NCBI RefSeq assembly: GCF_013426205.1
Contig: NC_089422.1
Location: forward strand, 5,890,001-5,954,000
Direction of reading: 5' to 3'
From: Metarhizium brunneum
Lineage: Eukaryota > Ascomycota > Sordariomycetes > Hypocreales > Clavicipitaceae
DNA length: 64,000 nt
Shown here: piece after piece, positions 12,332-23,026 of the stretch
How the letters are laid out: each line of letters begins with the position of its first letter
How positions within the stretch are numbered: position 1 is the first letter of the stretch
The notes under the pieces: model-generated
The model's input: the letters and a program-made list of their open reading frames with translations, nothing else
What the model was told of the DNA's origin: nothing
The model's database searches: none
Position numbers and translations under genes: made by a program

Positions 12332-12528
12332 TGTGACAAGGGCTCAGTAGAGGGCTTGGAGCATTTGCTCAATTCATCTAATAACAGTCTTTGGTATCAA
12401 AGGTCCTTGGTTTTCCTCAAGGCCTTGAGGGACCGAAGCCGTCTATTTATACAAGAAGTCGGTGAGGACCTTCTGCCCTAATCCCGTGACCGTAGCCCTT
12501 GTGTAACCAACGCCATTTCCGTGTGACA
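12332..12528 (+). repeat. LTR-like dispersed repeat, copy C
   Basis: The best preserved copy, 197 bp, starting TGTGACAAGGG and ending GTGTGACA. It contains CTATTTATAC (a TATA-like promoter core) followed by AAGAAGTCGGTGAGGACC. No retroelement coding sequence adjoins it, so it behaves as a solo LTR. Confidence 0.65.
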
Positions 12529-13925
12529 ACGACGCTGTTGAACAGCGCCAAGTTTGGCAAGCCGCGTACGCTTGGACCAATAGACTCAGGGGAATGTTGA
12601 ATACGTGATGATTTCTTTCTTACGGCCATGTTTGGTGTCGTTGATAGACGATGAAAAGAGTGCCTGGTAATTCATGTCTACAGCGGGCGACGTGGGTACG
12701 CTCTGGCCATACTTACATGTAACTTATCAATTCATACTACCAGACTTGACAGTACATATGTACTTACTACCAGTTGACCCGTCAGCGACTGAGTGGCTAG
12801 CCCACCATGTTCAATGTTGCCAACAAGTCAAACTACATCCCAGCGTAATTAAGGCAAGCGCCGTGCTGTGGGTCCCCGACCGGGTGGGGCCGACCGAAGT
12901 CAGCCCCGGCGCTTCGTAAATGGTCCTCCAAAAGCGGCACATGCATCCTATCCTCCAAAAATTGATGCCATGACCTCCACAATTGGAGGCATATTTGCGG
13001 TGAACCTGTACTTTTGTCGTCATATCATGTCGAGTCGGACGGAGTGGCAAAATGGTCTAGAACGCACAGAGGACCGACTGGTATGCAAATAAAAGCTGCT
13101 TTCTGCCAATGTCGCATCCAGCTTCATGGTTGGGCATGTACAGCTTCTGGATCTGTGCCGAGGTGCTGCTCGATGGGTTTGCCGGCTCGCATCGACCCGT
13201 TCAGCATCACGCCGCAGCGGGAACTCGCACCCCATTGACGGCACGGCCTGCAAACGCGGGCAGTGCGGGGACTGCATCGATAACGACGCTCATGTGGTTT
13301 CTATGAATGCACCGGCATCTCCTCGTTTCAAAAAAGTACATACATTGGACCGAGTTTAATGGAGGGCTGTGAATAAGCATACGTGTAGGCTTTGGCTGTG
13401 GGCACAAGCTCGTCTTATACCAGGCCTTTTCGTTCCGGACTACAACGACCGGTTCTCTAGTATGTTGTATATCAACCCTGGCTCTGGTCAGGTTCGGCGT
13501 GTGAATTAGGATCGGATTATTGGCCATCCAATATCCTAGCGTTGGATGATGTGCGCCTTTTTTTGGACCAACCGACGTTCATTTACGCCGCGGTAGTCTG
13601 AAACATTCTAGTCCAAGGGCAAAAATGCAATGTCTCCATGGTAGGTGTGAATGTGGCTGGCTGAACCGGCAAAATACTACATAGAGGTGGCATGCCACAT
13701 GTACTGTGATGGCCGAGGTCCATAGTACACACTCAACATGCTGCCCAGGCCGCAACCCGACGGAAGCTCACTTGGAAATTGCATCATACAGATCAATAGT
13801 TCCTGTTCGTTGACTATCGAGCCAATCATACTTTACCTACCCGTGTGAGGCTTGACCGTGAGCTATCAGGTTGCGGGAAAACGCGCCCGATACGAGCGAA
13901 ATGAGTAAAAAAGAAGCCCGTCAAA
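12529..13925. other. Intergenic
   Basis: No supported gene in 1.4 kb. Overlapping short frames between 12800 and 13530 on both strands look random. One TTCAATGTT motif lies at 12810-12818. Confidence 0.45.
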
Positions 13926-13933
13926 TATAAATA
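13926..13933 (+). promoter_or_regulatory. TATA box
   Basis: TATAAATA 114 bp upstream of ATG 14047; no other TATA candidate lies between it and the start. Confidence 0.5.
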
Positions 13934-14046
13934 TGGCTTACGTCTCCAGATATTCTCGTACTTTATTCTTGGACACACACGACAACTGATTTCGCACGCC
14001 TCATCTTTTGATCTACTTGTCTTTGCTTTTGCAACCAGCTGTCATC

Positions 14047-15252
14047 ATGGCCAACAAGACCTTTGACTATGGTGATCTCAGAATCACCATGACCTCTGGC
14101 TATAGATGGGTTTGGGACGACACTGGCAGCGGTGCTCGCCGGAGCGTCTGCTTGTGGACTCCCAACGCCCAAGGGAATCTCTGTCCTGTCGGTGATTACG
14201 CCGCACCGGAAGGGTACTGGGAAATCAACGGCCACCGCGCTTCCCTCTTGGTGGGACAAAATCCCAACACGACTCCAAAGAAACCCGCCGTAGCCAGGCC
14301 TACCGGCTACACCAAGGTCTGGGGCGACTGGGGCAGCGGCGGGAAGCACGACGGAATCATCTGGCACCCTACTGCCCCGGCAGGATACGTCGCCCTCGGG
14401 GACGTTGGCACGTACGGCTACGACACCAAGCCCGATGTGAACAGGATATGGTGTGTCCGCGAAGACCTCGTCGGCTACGGCAAGTTCTTGGCCACCAGCA
14501 CGTGGGACGACGGCGGTTCGGGCGCAGGTTCAGACTGCTCTCTGTGGGCAGTACAGCCCGGCGACGTCGGCGTTGATGGGGCGGAACGTCTCCCCGTGCT
14601 GGCCGATACGTTTGTTGCCCGAAGCAACTACGCACGTCCTGGCGGTGAACAAGCGCGTGTTCTCCTGCTGCCGGTGCCCAAGAAGTACGACGAGTACGAT
14701 GTTGCCGTGCCCAAGGTTGAGGCTCGTCATATCCCATCGAGAGGCGACCAGATCCAATCTACGGAGCAGTGCAAAGCGACGTTGCCGTTTCACTTCTTCT
14801 TTCCGCCAAATCATCAAGATAGCCTGGACAATATTCGTAATCCGTTCTTGACCGTAAGTCGGACCATTGCCTGGTACGTGGAAGGCGTATGGGTCAACGA
14901 CGGCGAAGGCGACTATTCTCGCCAGCAGAGGATCTTGTATGGTGTCAGCAAGGAGCAGCGTGAGGAGATGACGCACACGGTTGGCGTCGAGATATCCGCC
15001 ACCTACGGTATCAAATTGTCCAGTGTGTCGGTGACACTCAATTACCAGTTTACGCATACCAGTTCGACGTCCCTCACAGAGTACTCTGAGAGAGAGGTGA
15101 CCGAGACGATCAATGTGCCCAAGCATAGTGCGAGTGTCTTGTTCACCAAACACGTCTGGATCAAGGTGTATCGCTTGGATAGTCCTGTCGTTTTGCGACA
15201 GATAGAGATGACGGCCAATGATGACTTTAGGATGGGCAGTTGCACGCTATAA
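14047..15252 (+). CDS. Vps62-repeat protein with beta-rich, pore-former-like C-terminal half
   Basis: Intronless, 401 aa, ATG 14047 (context ATCATGG). The N-terminal ~200 residues carry repeats of the Vps62/DUF946 type: aromatic W.D.GSG..... followed by W.P..P.GYV.LGDVG and a Cys-containing strand, seen at about 20-70, 90-150 and 160-195. The C-terminal half (about 230-401) is rich in alternating Ser/Thr/Val strands and Glu turns, as in aerolysin/ETX-MTX2 or insecticidal-crystal-type beta pore formers. There is no signal peptide or membrane helix. Fungal and bacterial proteins with this pairing are usually annotated Vps62 or insecticidal-crystal-like. The Vps62 part is well supported; pore formation is inference. 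Codon use is normal and the frame is intact in a neighbourhood full of dead genes, which suggests it is maintained. Confidence 0.82.
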   Translation: MANKTFDYGDLRITMTSGYRWVWDDTGSGARRSVCLWTPNAQGNLCPVGDYAAPEGYWEINGHRASLLVGQNPNTTPKKPAVARPTGYTKVWGDWGSGGKHDGIIWHPTAPAGYVALGDVGTYGYDTKPDVNRIWCVREDLVGYGKFLATSTWDDGGSGAGSDCSLWAVQPGDVGVDGAERLPVLADTFVARSNYARPGGEQARVLLLPVPKKYDEYDVAVPKVEARHIPSRGDQIQSTEQCKATLPFHFFFPPNHQDSLDNIRNPFLTVSRTIAWYVEGVWVNDGEGDYSRQQRILYGVSKEQREEMTHTVGVEISATYGIKLSSVSVTLNYQFTHTSSTSLTEYSEREVTETINVPKHSASVLFTKHVWIKVYRLDSPVVLRQIEMTANDDFRMGSCTL

Positions 15253-15785
15253 CGTGATGATTGTATCGTATGCGCGGCGCATCAAGGCCACGGCGGGTTG
15301 GGCAGTTTGTTCTGGAATTGTGATTCAATGGTTAGCATCAAGTAGTTGAAGAGATGTGCATCTGGTCTTGGCAAGAAGAATACTTGAGTTTTAAAAAGCG
15401 TCAATTATGCGACTGGAATCTCGGGTGCCTAAGCCAGCCACTCCATACCTGCAGAAAATTAATCTCCAATCGCCAGAGGGTCGCAGCTCATGTCCATTCC
15501 TCGGAGTTTACTCCGCGACCACAATAGCAAATCACTTCTCCCGAAACCGGAGAAGGCCACAGCGCGAAGCTTTGAGCAATCATGCTTGACAACATCTGTG
15601 AGGGGTCACACAAGAACCTGACGAAACCGACTTGACTGGCCCTCTCTTCTTGTCAAGAGGTTTCCTATTGCGTCGGAGAGGAGAGGCTGTTGGTGTGTTT
15701 GCAGCGACGCCATCGCCGCCACCACACTGCCGTTGGCTTGTTGCCATGACGCATTTCCCAGAACATTCTCTTGCCTACGTGTGGC
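15253..15785. other. Intergenic
   Basis: 3' region of the Vps62-type gene and promoter of the next gene. Nothing else is recognisable. Confidence 0.45.
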
Positions 15786-15792
15786 TATATAA
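15786..15792 (+). promoter_or_regulatory. TATA box and 5' UTR of the 80-aa gene
   Basis: TATATAA about 190 bp upstream of ATG 15974. A 5' UTR intron at 15922-15968 (GTAAGT ... GCTAAT ... AATAG, 47 nt) lies between it and the start codon, ending 5 bp before the ATG. Confidence 0.5.
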
Positions 15793-15973
15793 GCTCAAAG
15801 ACGACTATTGTGAGGTAGGGCTATTCCTTCCTGGTGTAGCTTATATCCGCGATTTAGTTTATCAAATTCCGAGCAGTCTCCTCTTTACAAATCTTAACTA
15901 GTTATTGTCAATTACCTACAAGTAAGTTGTGGTGTATCGACTAATTACCACGCTAATATTTCAAATAGACAAA

Positions 15974-16216
15974 ATGAGCGGTATCACTGTAACCAATTAT
16001 ACCGCGATGGAAATCTATGTCAGTATTACTGCAACGGGCGGTGACGCTGGTAAAGGGGGATCCGAGGAGTGGTACACGCTCCATCGTGATGGAGGAAGCA
16101 CTACATGGAATTACAGAAAGGAGTGGCAAGTAATGAGATTAACTAGGAGCAAGAGCGCTGGAGCACCAGTCGAGACTGTCCTTGCCATACCGGGTGTCCC
16201 TATAACTGTCAATTAG
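15974..16216 (+). CDS. Small beta-rich cytosolic protein, 80 aa
   Basis: Single coding exon of 80 residues starting at ATG 15974 just after a 5' UTR intron. It has no signal peptide and no Cys. The composition (alternating Thr/Val/Ile/Tyr strands with Gly-rich turns; WYTLHRDGG and TTWNYRKEWQV motifs) suggests a compact beta-sandwich. Similar small proteins with an N-terminal GITVTN-type strand occur in fungi and bacteria without known function; that recall is approximate. The TATA box, UTR intron and intact frame argue that it is a real gene. It lies downstream of, and in the same direction as, the Vps62-type gene. Confidence 0.65.
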   Translation: MSGITVTNYTAMEIYVSITATGGDAGKGGSEEWYTLHRDGGSTTWNYRKEWQVMRLTRSKSAGAPVETVLAIPGVPITVN

Positions 16217-17037
16217 GACAAGTGTTTTATCACAATTGCCTAGCTCCAGGATAAATTTGATACAACATTACTATACTGTTTCCTGCATCTGTCCGTGATA
16301 CCGTGCGATGGCTCGAGAGGACAGAGGCGCATGTCAGCGTGCAAAGAGGCAGGAGGCTCAATGCCTCGCTGGTACTGGGGACCAGAGGCCTGCAATGGAC
16401 AGTTTGAGTATTCATTCACTTTTACGGTTCGGAGCAGTGACAAAGTGGTTAACGCCTGGGCACCGAAGGCCTGAGCTGTATGCTTAAGGAGGCTTGTGAA
16501 CGTGAGCGAGTTGCGTAAACTGGGAGTACATCTAAGTGGGTAGATGCGCCGCAAGTCTCTTCCAAACTCTGAGACAAACACTAGTAACGACTAGACTACA
16601 GGAGTGGCCTAGGGTTTCCAAAATGGCGTCATATTTAGTTTCTCAACTTGTTCTCTTCTCGCGGAAGGGGATGGTGGCGGGGGAGCGGCTTTAACAAAAA
16701 AGAAATTTCTTGTAATTTACAGAGTATTGGATCTCGAACGTTGATATTTTAAAGTCTAAATAACTCCACAGTGACACGTCATTTACCCCGCACTTCGAGC
16801 TATGTAACTTTAACACATTTGCTAGAAATGACGAAATTGCAGAATATTTAAATTCTATAGACCCGGTGTAACAGTGTGCGGGTTACATATCTACGAGGAC
16901 GAAATGACTATTAAGGAGGGAAGGTAGTCCCTCCTCGACTCCTTGACATGTAAAAACTCTACAAAACTATTTTATATTTTATACTATTCGCGGCGTCTCC
17001 TCAGACTCGTGGCTACTTTCTTCTCAGACTCATAATC
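16217..17037. other. Intergenic
   Basis: No supported gene. AT-rich promoter-like sequence (TTTTATATTTTATAC near 16968-16982) precedes the next gene. Confidence 0.45.
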
Positions 17038-17406
17038 ATGGTTTGGTACGCCTATGCTAAGAACGTGAGTACTTGGTCTACATTAGTCCCCAGTTTATGC
17101 TAATAGTGTTTATAGAGCAAGACCGACGACAATTGGAGATACCTTATTATTGCACCGAATTTCAAGATACTCGACCAATTCTATGAGGAAGCTAGAAAGA
17201 TTGTCGGAGTAAATACATTCTGGCGGGTATCTGACGACTTTTATGTCTATGACCGAAGCGAATTTGATCTTGGAAAATGCACCACCCAGAAAAAACAATT
17301 AGAGCAGTTCAAGAATAAGTTGATTTTCACGCTACTCAACGATCTTGGGGGTAGAGTCGTGCCTACTTTTAATAATGGGAGCATCCATGGTGGAGCTACT
17401 GACTAA
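17038..17406 (+). CDS. Orphan small protein, 105 aa, two exons
   Basis: Exons 17038-17064 and 17116-17406. The first exon has only nine codons; the intron 17065-17115 (GTGAGT ... TTATAG, 51 nt) is in phase 0 and opens a 96-codon frame with no internal stop that ends at TAA 17404-17406. The protein has balanced composition, aromatic and charged residues in regular spacing (NWRYLIIAPNF, TFWRVSDDFYVYDR), one Cys, no signal peptide and no membrane segment. No family recognised. It is easy to miss because the long exon has no ATG near its start. Confidence 0.6.
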
Positions 17407-17965
17407 CTATCGCTCCTTTCTTGCTTGAATGCCTATAGTTAGGAAGATATGAGAGGCTAAACTACTGTTCAACATATGGTGCTGTACAATTGTGTCTCTC
17501 AACCTAAGGAGGATGTTAAAATCATGCCGCTCGTTCACGGAGAACCTCTGTCATGGGACGGATGTCATCTTTTCACAAAATGAAAACCAATCATACATTC
17601 TTTCAAGTATAGTAACAAGAGTCTTTTATTATGTCCAAGCTATCCCAAACAATCGTGTTATGTGACAGAGGAATAAACGAGGTCTGCTTCGAGGCTCGCT
17701 TCGTGCTCGCGAACATATGGCTGCTGCATAATTCTGTACCTACTCAAAGTGAGCTGACCTTTGCATATTAGGGACGGACTAATCCTGTACTCACTCAAAG
17801 TGAGCGCCACGCAGAGATGACATCTGGACATCTTCAAATTGAGCGTCAAGGTTCAGACATTTCCTCCATACAAGCTCCCGCCAGACAACCAGTTTGAAGG
17901 GTTCGAATGATGTTCCTTTCGCGTCATCACCCTCCCAAGGCATAATGTACGTCTACGCAGACGTG
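17407..17965. other. Intergenic
   Basis: A short duplicated phrase, TACTCA(C/A)TCAAAGTGAGC, appears near 17739-17756 and 17786-17803. Nothing else is evident. Confidence 0.4.
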
Positions 17966-18641
17966 TCACGGTCCAGAGAGACGCATGCGGAAGAGGGTGC
18001 CTGGCCAAAGCTCGCCACTTGCCCTGGCAAAGGAAAAGTCACCGACTCTCTGGAACCCCCGTCCTTCGTAATACCTACGCGTGTGTAAGCCAATCTGTAT
18101 CGTTCCGGGCTCCGAGTGGGAAAGGTCACCTGTTCAACTTGCCGTGGTTGCCTGCCCAGCAGTCCACGTACAAGGCGTCTTTGTTCTTCTCCCGTCCGCG
18201 GCGCTTAGCAGCCTCGATCAATGCGGCGCCGACACCCTTGTGAAGAGGCGTTGTCCTGTAGTCTGAAATGAGGACTTCCAGGAAGATGAACTGCTTCGCC
18301 TGGTCGACCTCGGGCTTCATCTCCTCGCGCTCCGTGATGTACGCCGGCAACGAGTCTTCGCGTATCATGGCGAGCCCAACTCGGGTCGGAGGCCGCTGGC
18401 CCTGCTCGACTTCGGCGATTAAGATGTTCAGAGGGTCGTCTTCGCGCTCCGACTTGTGGACCGACTCTACCGTCTCCTGCTCGAAGCCGTCCTTTTCGGA
18501 GAAGAGCTTCTCCCCCCACATTCGCGCCGCGCCGATGGATCTCAGGTACGGGATGGTGGAGTCGAATGCCGCCATGATGAACTGCGCGTCGTCGCCGGCC
18601 GAGCGTGCGGGCCGGATGTGGAACTGGTTGATCTGAGGCAT
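17966..18641 (-). CDS. GNAT-family N-acetyltransferase
   Basis: Minus strand, exons 18641-18130 and 18074-17966, 206 aa. The 55 nt intron (18129-18075, GTGACC ... CGTAG) completes an Arg codon and restores the usual GNAT ending YYEGRGFQRVGDF, with the C-terminal beta strand. The acetyl-CoA loop region reads HKGVGAALIEAAKRRG, a variant of the Q/RxxGxG/A motif. The start is ATG 18641: a longer frame reaches 18755, but a TATATT at about 18756-18761 would put transcription start downstream of that. The substrate cannot be read from sequence. Confidence 0.85.
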
Positions 18642-19285
18642 GGTGCGCCGCCGTCGCCGTGGGGAAAGGTAGCGATTGCAAGGTCGGGGTTGGGATTGTG
18701 ATACCAGACGGAATGATTGGATGGTCTGTTCGCCCCTCGGTCTGCCCGGCGTCAATATAGCTAATATAGGGCCGCCAATCTAGTATGATGAGAGTACTTG
18801 AACGCGGGGCAGAATTGCCTGCCGTGATTTAGTGACTGTTCGCCATGTTACGAAGTCCCGTGTTAGTCGTATTCTCGAGGTAGACTTGGACTAAATGGCT
18901 CTTGAAAGGAATCATGTACCCAAGGTGAGTTTATGGCACGGGTGGTTCAAGCTACTAGATCTCTTGAAATGGGGACCATGTGTCAACAAGAACATGCATT
19001 ATTTACGAGGTAATTATACCTCCCTGCAATATGTTACAGAAATGGAGAATGTATGGCAATGCGCACAGTAGAAAAGGGAGCTGAATTTGACGACATTGAT
19101 AATGTTGAATTGATCGTTGTCTTGAAATAACCCTGAAAATCCTCCCTTTGCCCCTACTCAAAACCCCTGAAAATCCCTGTCGAGGTCCCTTTTGACCTGA
19201 ACCTCACTTGAGCCCTAGAAAAGGCAACCGTTGCGACCGACAAGCTCGTAAGAGCTCTGTTTCCTCCAACAAGACAGGCCAAGGC
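18642..19285. other. Intergenic
   Basis: Promoter of the acetyltransferase (TATATT near 18756) and otherwise featureless AT-rich DNA. Confidence 0.45.
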
Positions 19286-20447
19286 CTAGTCTCCCTTATT
19301 TCCATCTCGGTAAAAGGCCAGATTGTGCAACGAGTTACAGTCGAAGTCTGTGTTCTGGCCATCCGTAGCCCACTTCGGTGCAATATGTCCGTGGTCCTTC
19401 GTGACGTTACCGAAGTCTGTACACGGGTTTAGCATGTATCCATGGCATGATCCCAAGACGTTATACTGACCAGAGCAAAAAACACGCATCATTTCACTGC
19501 GAATTAGAGCGCTGATCAGACCGTCTTTGTTTGACCAGTCCTTCCAGTTCTTTGACGCGAAGAAGCGGTCTACCCAGATGGATGGCGACAATTGCGCCAT
19601 ATCGGGAAAGCACTCGTTTGAAGAATATCGAGACATCGAGGTAAGCCTCGGCCAAAGAAAGAAGATCAGGTTGTTTCTTCAGCAAATACTCGCATATGTT
19701 ATTTGACGTGTCCAACTCTATAACCACCCTCCATAGGGCCATGTTTTTGACTTCGTTTTTATCAACCATGGTTGCGAACAGGTCGTTTCGCATGAAGGCT
19801 TCCATTGCGGCCTTGGCGCCAAGATCGGAAAGAACAATGCTCTGGAACGTCAGGGCTTCCCTGTGCAAGTCATTCGTTATCAGATATTTGTACCAACAGC
19901 CAGAGCAAGGACATGGTATTGGAGGAAGTTGGAAGGGCACGTCGAAATATTTTTCTTCCACTTCCAGTTGGTTTGACCTGCTCGCAGCTGTGATGATACG
20001 CATATACACTTCGATTGCGTAAACCTGGATGATGCTGACCCCGCGACGAGAGTTGACGCTGTATGTTGATTTCATGGAGTTCCAGAATCCGAGAGCCTCG
20101 CTGAGCTTCTCCTGTGTTATTCCATCTAAAAGTGTCCCGGCCAAGATTTTCATGAGTCGGACAAGATGCTCCAAATCCACCCGATCTGTGTCTCGGCATT
20201 GAGGAAGGGACTCGAGTTGAAACTTGTCAACAGTAGTGCTGAACGTGGAGTACAATCCCTGCATTAAAAGCATTTCCGTATACTCCATAAAGACACAAAC
20301 ATGGTGCTCATGGCCTCTAAGCCATCTCTCGAAACGCCTGGAGGCTTCTTCAAAGAGGCCAAGATGAACCCATCCAAGAAAGCTCCGAAGCTTGGCCAAA
20401 ATATCCTTATCGAGATCCACCACAGGACGAGCGATTGGGAAATCCAT
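19286..20447 (-). CDS. Uncharacterised helical protein, possible C-terminal frameshift
   Basis: Minus strand. The frame from ATG 20447 runs to 19494 (317 aa) and is rich in amphipathic helices of TPR-like spacing (GLFEEASRRFERWL, LVRLMKILAGTLLDG), with a CPCSGC cluster near the middle. The frame extends upstream to ATG 20543, but a TATAAATA at 20561-20554 (minus sense) lies only about 11 bp from that ATG, so the lower Met is preferred; the upstream extension also overlaps an LTR-like repeat. Near 19640 the coding character switches to another frame (to 19286), which continues with sensible composition (WVDRFFASKNWKDW), suggesting a one-base shift there. Intact or broken is undecided; no family is assigned. 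Confidence 0.55.
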
Positions 20448-20504
20448 TGTAAAAGGGCTTCGGTAGGGGGACTTGGGAAAAAAAATGAATCTGATGACTT
20501 CCGT

Positions 20505-20570
20505 GATGTCGAGGGTCCTTGGTTTTTTCGTGGCCCTTGGCATGGTGAGGTCCTATTTATACAAAAAAAA
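20505..20570 (+). repeat. Possible LTR-like fragment, copy D
   Basis: GAGGGTCCTTGGTTTTTTCGTGG and CCTATTTATACAA match the middle of copy C in order and spacing. It is short and diverged. Read on the minus strand, the same TATA serves the orphan gene at 20447. Confidence 0.35.
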
Positions 20571-21162
20571 GGGAGGAGTGGTTTTGGAGCCCCCAGACCC
20601 AAGGCGTCTCACAAGTTGTAGTCATTATCCTCTTGTTCAGTTATTGTTGGGTCACAGAAATGACCTGTGCCGTGATGTTGCTTGAACTCCATGGGCACAC
20701 CGTCTGAACACTCAATGGGCGATTGACCCTCTCCCCTTGCAACTCTTTGTGAACCGGACTGACTCCAATGAATACCCTGTTTGACTGCTATATATAACCT
20801 TCATATTGCATCATTCAGAGGTCGCAAGCTCACCGACGCGACAGTGAATCTGGTTCAGATGGCAAGCTCGATGAACTCTGCATGAACTTTTGGGCCATCA
20901 GTGCCACTGCGACGTTCAATGTTGGTCCATGTCACCTCATACGCAAGCTTTCTCAAGGCTGTCTGCTATGAATGTGTCATTTGATTGTGTCTGATGACGG
21001 CTGCCGTGCAGTCAGCAAATTGCCCCCCGCAAGGCACATGCAGTCGCCACATGTCTGGTCGATGCATTGAGTGTTCTGTGAGAGCTGGTGTAGCCTGGGC
21101 TCGTGGTGGCTGTGACGGCTTGGGGGCAGGGTAACAGGGCTTGGAACGAAGTGTTCTATTCA

Positions 21163-21275
21163 GACTATAATAATCGACTTTGGGATATCAAATGCCCTCG
21201 AGTTTCCACGAAGCCGTCGAGGGACGGAAACCCCCTATAAATACAACAAGTCGGCGAGGGCTTGTGCCTGAGGCA
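21163..21275 (+). repeat. Diverged LTR-like fragment, copy E, acting as promoter
   Basis: Aligns with the centre of copy C: AATAAtcgaCTTTGGgaTATCAAA, GTCGAGGGACgGAAaCC, CTATaaATACAAcAAGTCGGcGAGGgCTT. The TATA core TATAAATA is at 21236-21243, 256 bp upstream of the ATG of the kinase pseudogene, and no other TATA is seen. Confidence 0.45.
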
Positions 21276-21498
21276 GCCATCGCCGAGAAGTTAGGACCAG
21301 ACATGGAACTACTGGGGGCCTCGTGGCCTTTGCCTTTGCCTTTGTTGTTGTCTGGTGTAACCTTTGTTGGCCCAACGCCCTTTGTTGTGAGCCAACCGTG
21401 TAGCAGTACGTCACCACACCACTTCCCCCCCTTCCCATTGTTCTGGTTTTGACACCCCTCAGGACCGTCCTCTTTGTTGCAGCGTAGACTGGCTCAAA

Positions 21499-23026
21499 AT
21501 GGCTCCAAAACCGAGAGTTGTTCGCATGGAAAGGGACGACCTTGCCTGGGAGAAAAGTGATGAAGAGGTCGAGTCGTGGGAGAGGTCTCTTCACAAATCG
21601 GATCTTTACCGTGGTATCGCCAGCCTTATACAAAAATACAAGCCTGGCGATGCTGTAGAGCTTCACACACCGATCAGGGGCGGATACAATGTATTCTATC
21701 GGCTGGAATACAGGGACGGCACGTCTGCTGCGATGAAGATCCCCTGTAAAGGTATTTCGATATATTGCCTGCTCGTCTCAAAAGACATGACTAAAAATCA
21801 GAACAGCTGTTGTCAAGTTCCCCGAAGAGAAGACCAAGTACGAGGTGGCTACAATGCGTTACGTCGCGGCAAACACCACTATTCCTGTGCCCAAGATATA
21901 CCATTACGGAACTGCGGCAGAGAATCCTACTGGCCTTGGCCCTTTTATTATCATGGATTATATAGAGCATAACAGGACACTGTCTCATGCATTAAACGAC
22001 CCTGACCTTGAGCCGGACGACTCCCACGTCCTGGACGCCAACATCAGCGACCAAAAGCTTGAGTTTCTCTACAGACAAATGGCCAACATTATCCTCCAGC
22101 TATCTACGCTATCATTCCCCCGAATAGGTTCATTGGTTCAGGATAAAGACGGAGCCTTTTCTATTTCGGGACAACCTCTTTTTCAGAACATGAACTCCTT
22201 GGTTGAGTTTGCAGGGGTAGTCCCATCACTACTACCATCGCAACAATACTGCACCTCGACAGAGTAGTACGCCGCCATGGCTGATATGCATCTGGCATAA
22301 ATAACGTTCTAGCACAATGACGCTGTTGTCGATGAGGATGACGCACGCGACAAATATGTTGCTCGGCGGCTGTTTCGGCGACTGGCATCCAGCGGGCAAC
22401 TTGCACGTGGATTTAATTCTAAGCAGCAGCTTCATCGCGAAGCTATGTTTCGGCTGTACTCTGAAGATTTACGCCCATCCAACGTCTTAATTAATAAACA
22501 TCTTCGTGTGGTGGGTATTATAGACTAGGAGTTTGCCTATGCTACCCCGGTATCATTTCCCTTTAACCCGCCCTGGTGGCTGCTCTTAAAGAGCCCGGAG
22601 TACTGGCCTGGCGGGTATGATTCATGGATGGAGGTATATGAACCCCGTTTAAATACATTTTTACGTGTTTTGGGGGATAAGGAGAGGGAGATAAAGGCGC
22701 AAAACTCATCGTCCTGTACAAAAAACACAGGGGTGCCCCTTTCACAATTAATGAGAAGGAGCTGGGAGAGGAAATCGTGGATGATTAATTATGCGGCTAG
22801 AAACAGCTAGGCTTTTGACTTTATATTTTGGAGGTAATTGGATGGCGCCTACTTTAGGCGAAATAAGGATGAAGATTATTAAGGGAGACTAGACCTACTT
22901 TCAAAAGAGGAAACGGAGGCGATGGAAGCTTTAGTCAAGATAAAGATGGAGGAAAGTGCCGACAGGACACTCGTTAAGTGGGACCATGATGGCGCCGTGG
23001 CCCAGATAGCCAAGGCCATGGTTTGA
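21499..23026 (+). pseudogene. APH-family kinase-like pseudogene with seven in-frame stops
   Basis: Exon 1 is 21499-21751 and an intron 21752-21806 (GTATTT ... ACAG) restores frame. The translation then matches the fungal aminoglycoside phosphotransferase/choline-kinase fold: AMKIP, the AVVKFPEEKTKYEVATMRY strand-helix, a YHYGTAAENP..GPFIIMDYI hinge, then LYSEDLRPSNVLI (catalytic-loop equivalent) and VVGIID-stop-EFAYATP (metal-binding loop). One unbroken frame continues to TGA 23024-23026 but is interrupted by stops at 22265, 22298, 22310, 22526, 22808, 22835 and 22880. Each is explicable as CAG/CAA to TAG/TAA or TGG to TAG, for example the Trp of the IDWEF motif. There are no frameshifts. The pattern is RIP-like decay of a formerly intact gene. 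Confidence 0.88.

Noticed and set aside
12674..13530. Several overlapping 60-110 codon frames on both strands
   Set aside because: No shared motifs, no promoter, no intron that links them; mutually exclusive shadows.
18642..18755. N-terminal extension of the acetyltransferase
   Set aside because: A TATA-like element at about 18756 leaves no room for a leader, the added residues are Arg-rich and not part of the fold.
20448..20543. N-terminal extension (MPRATKKPRT...) of the orphan gene
   Set aside because: The TATA box is only about 11 bp upstream of that ATG and the sequence overlaps an LTR-like fragment.
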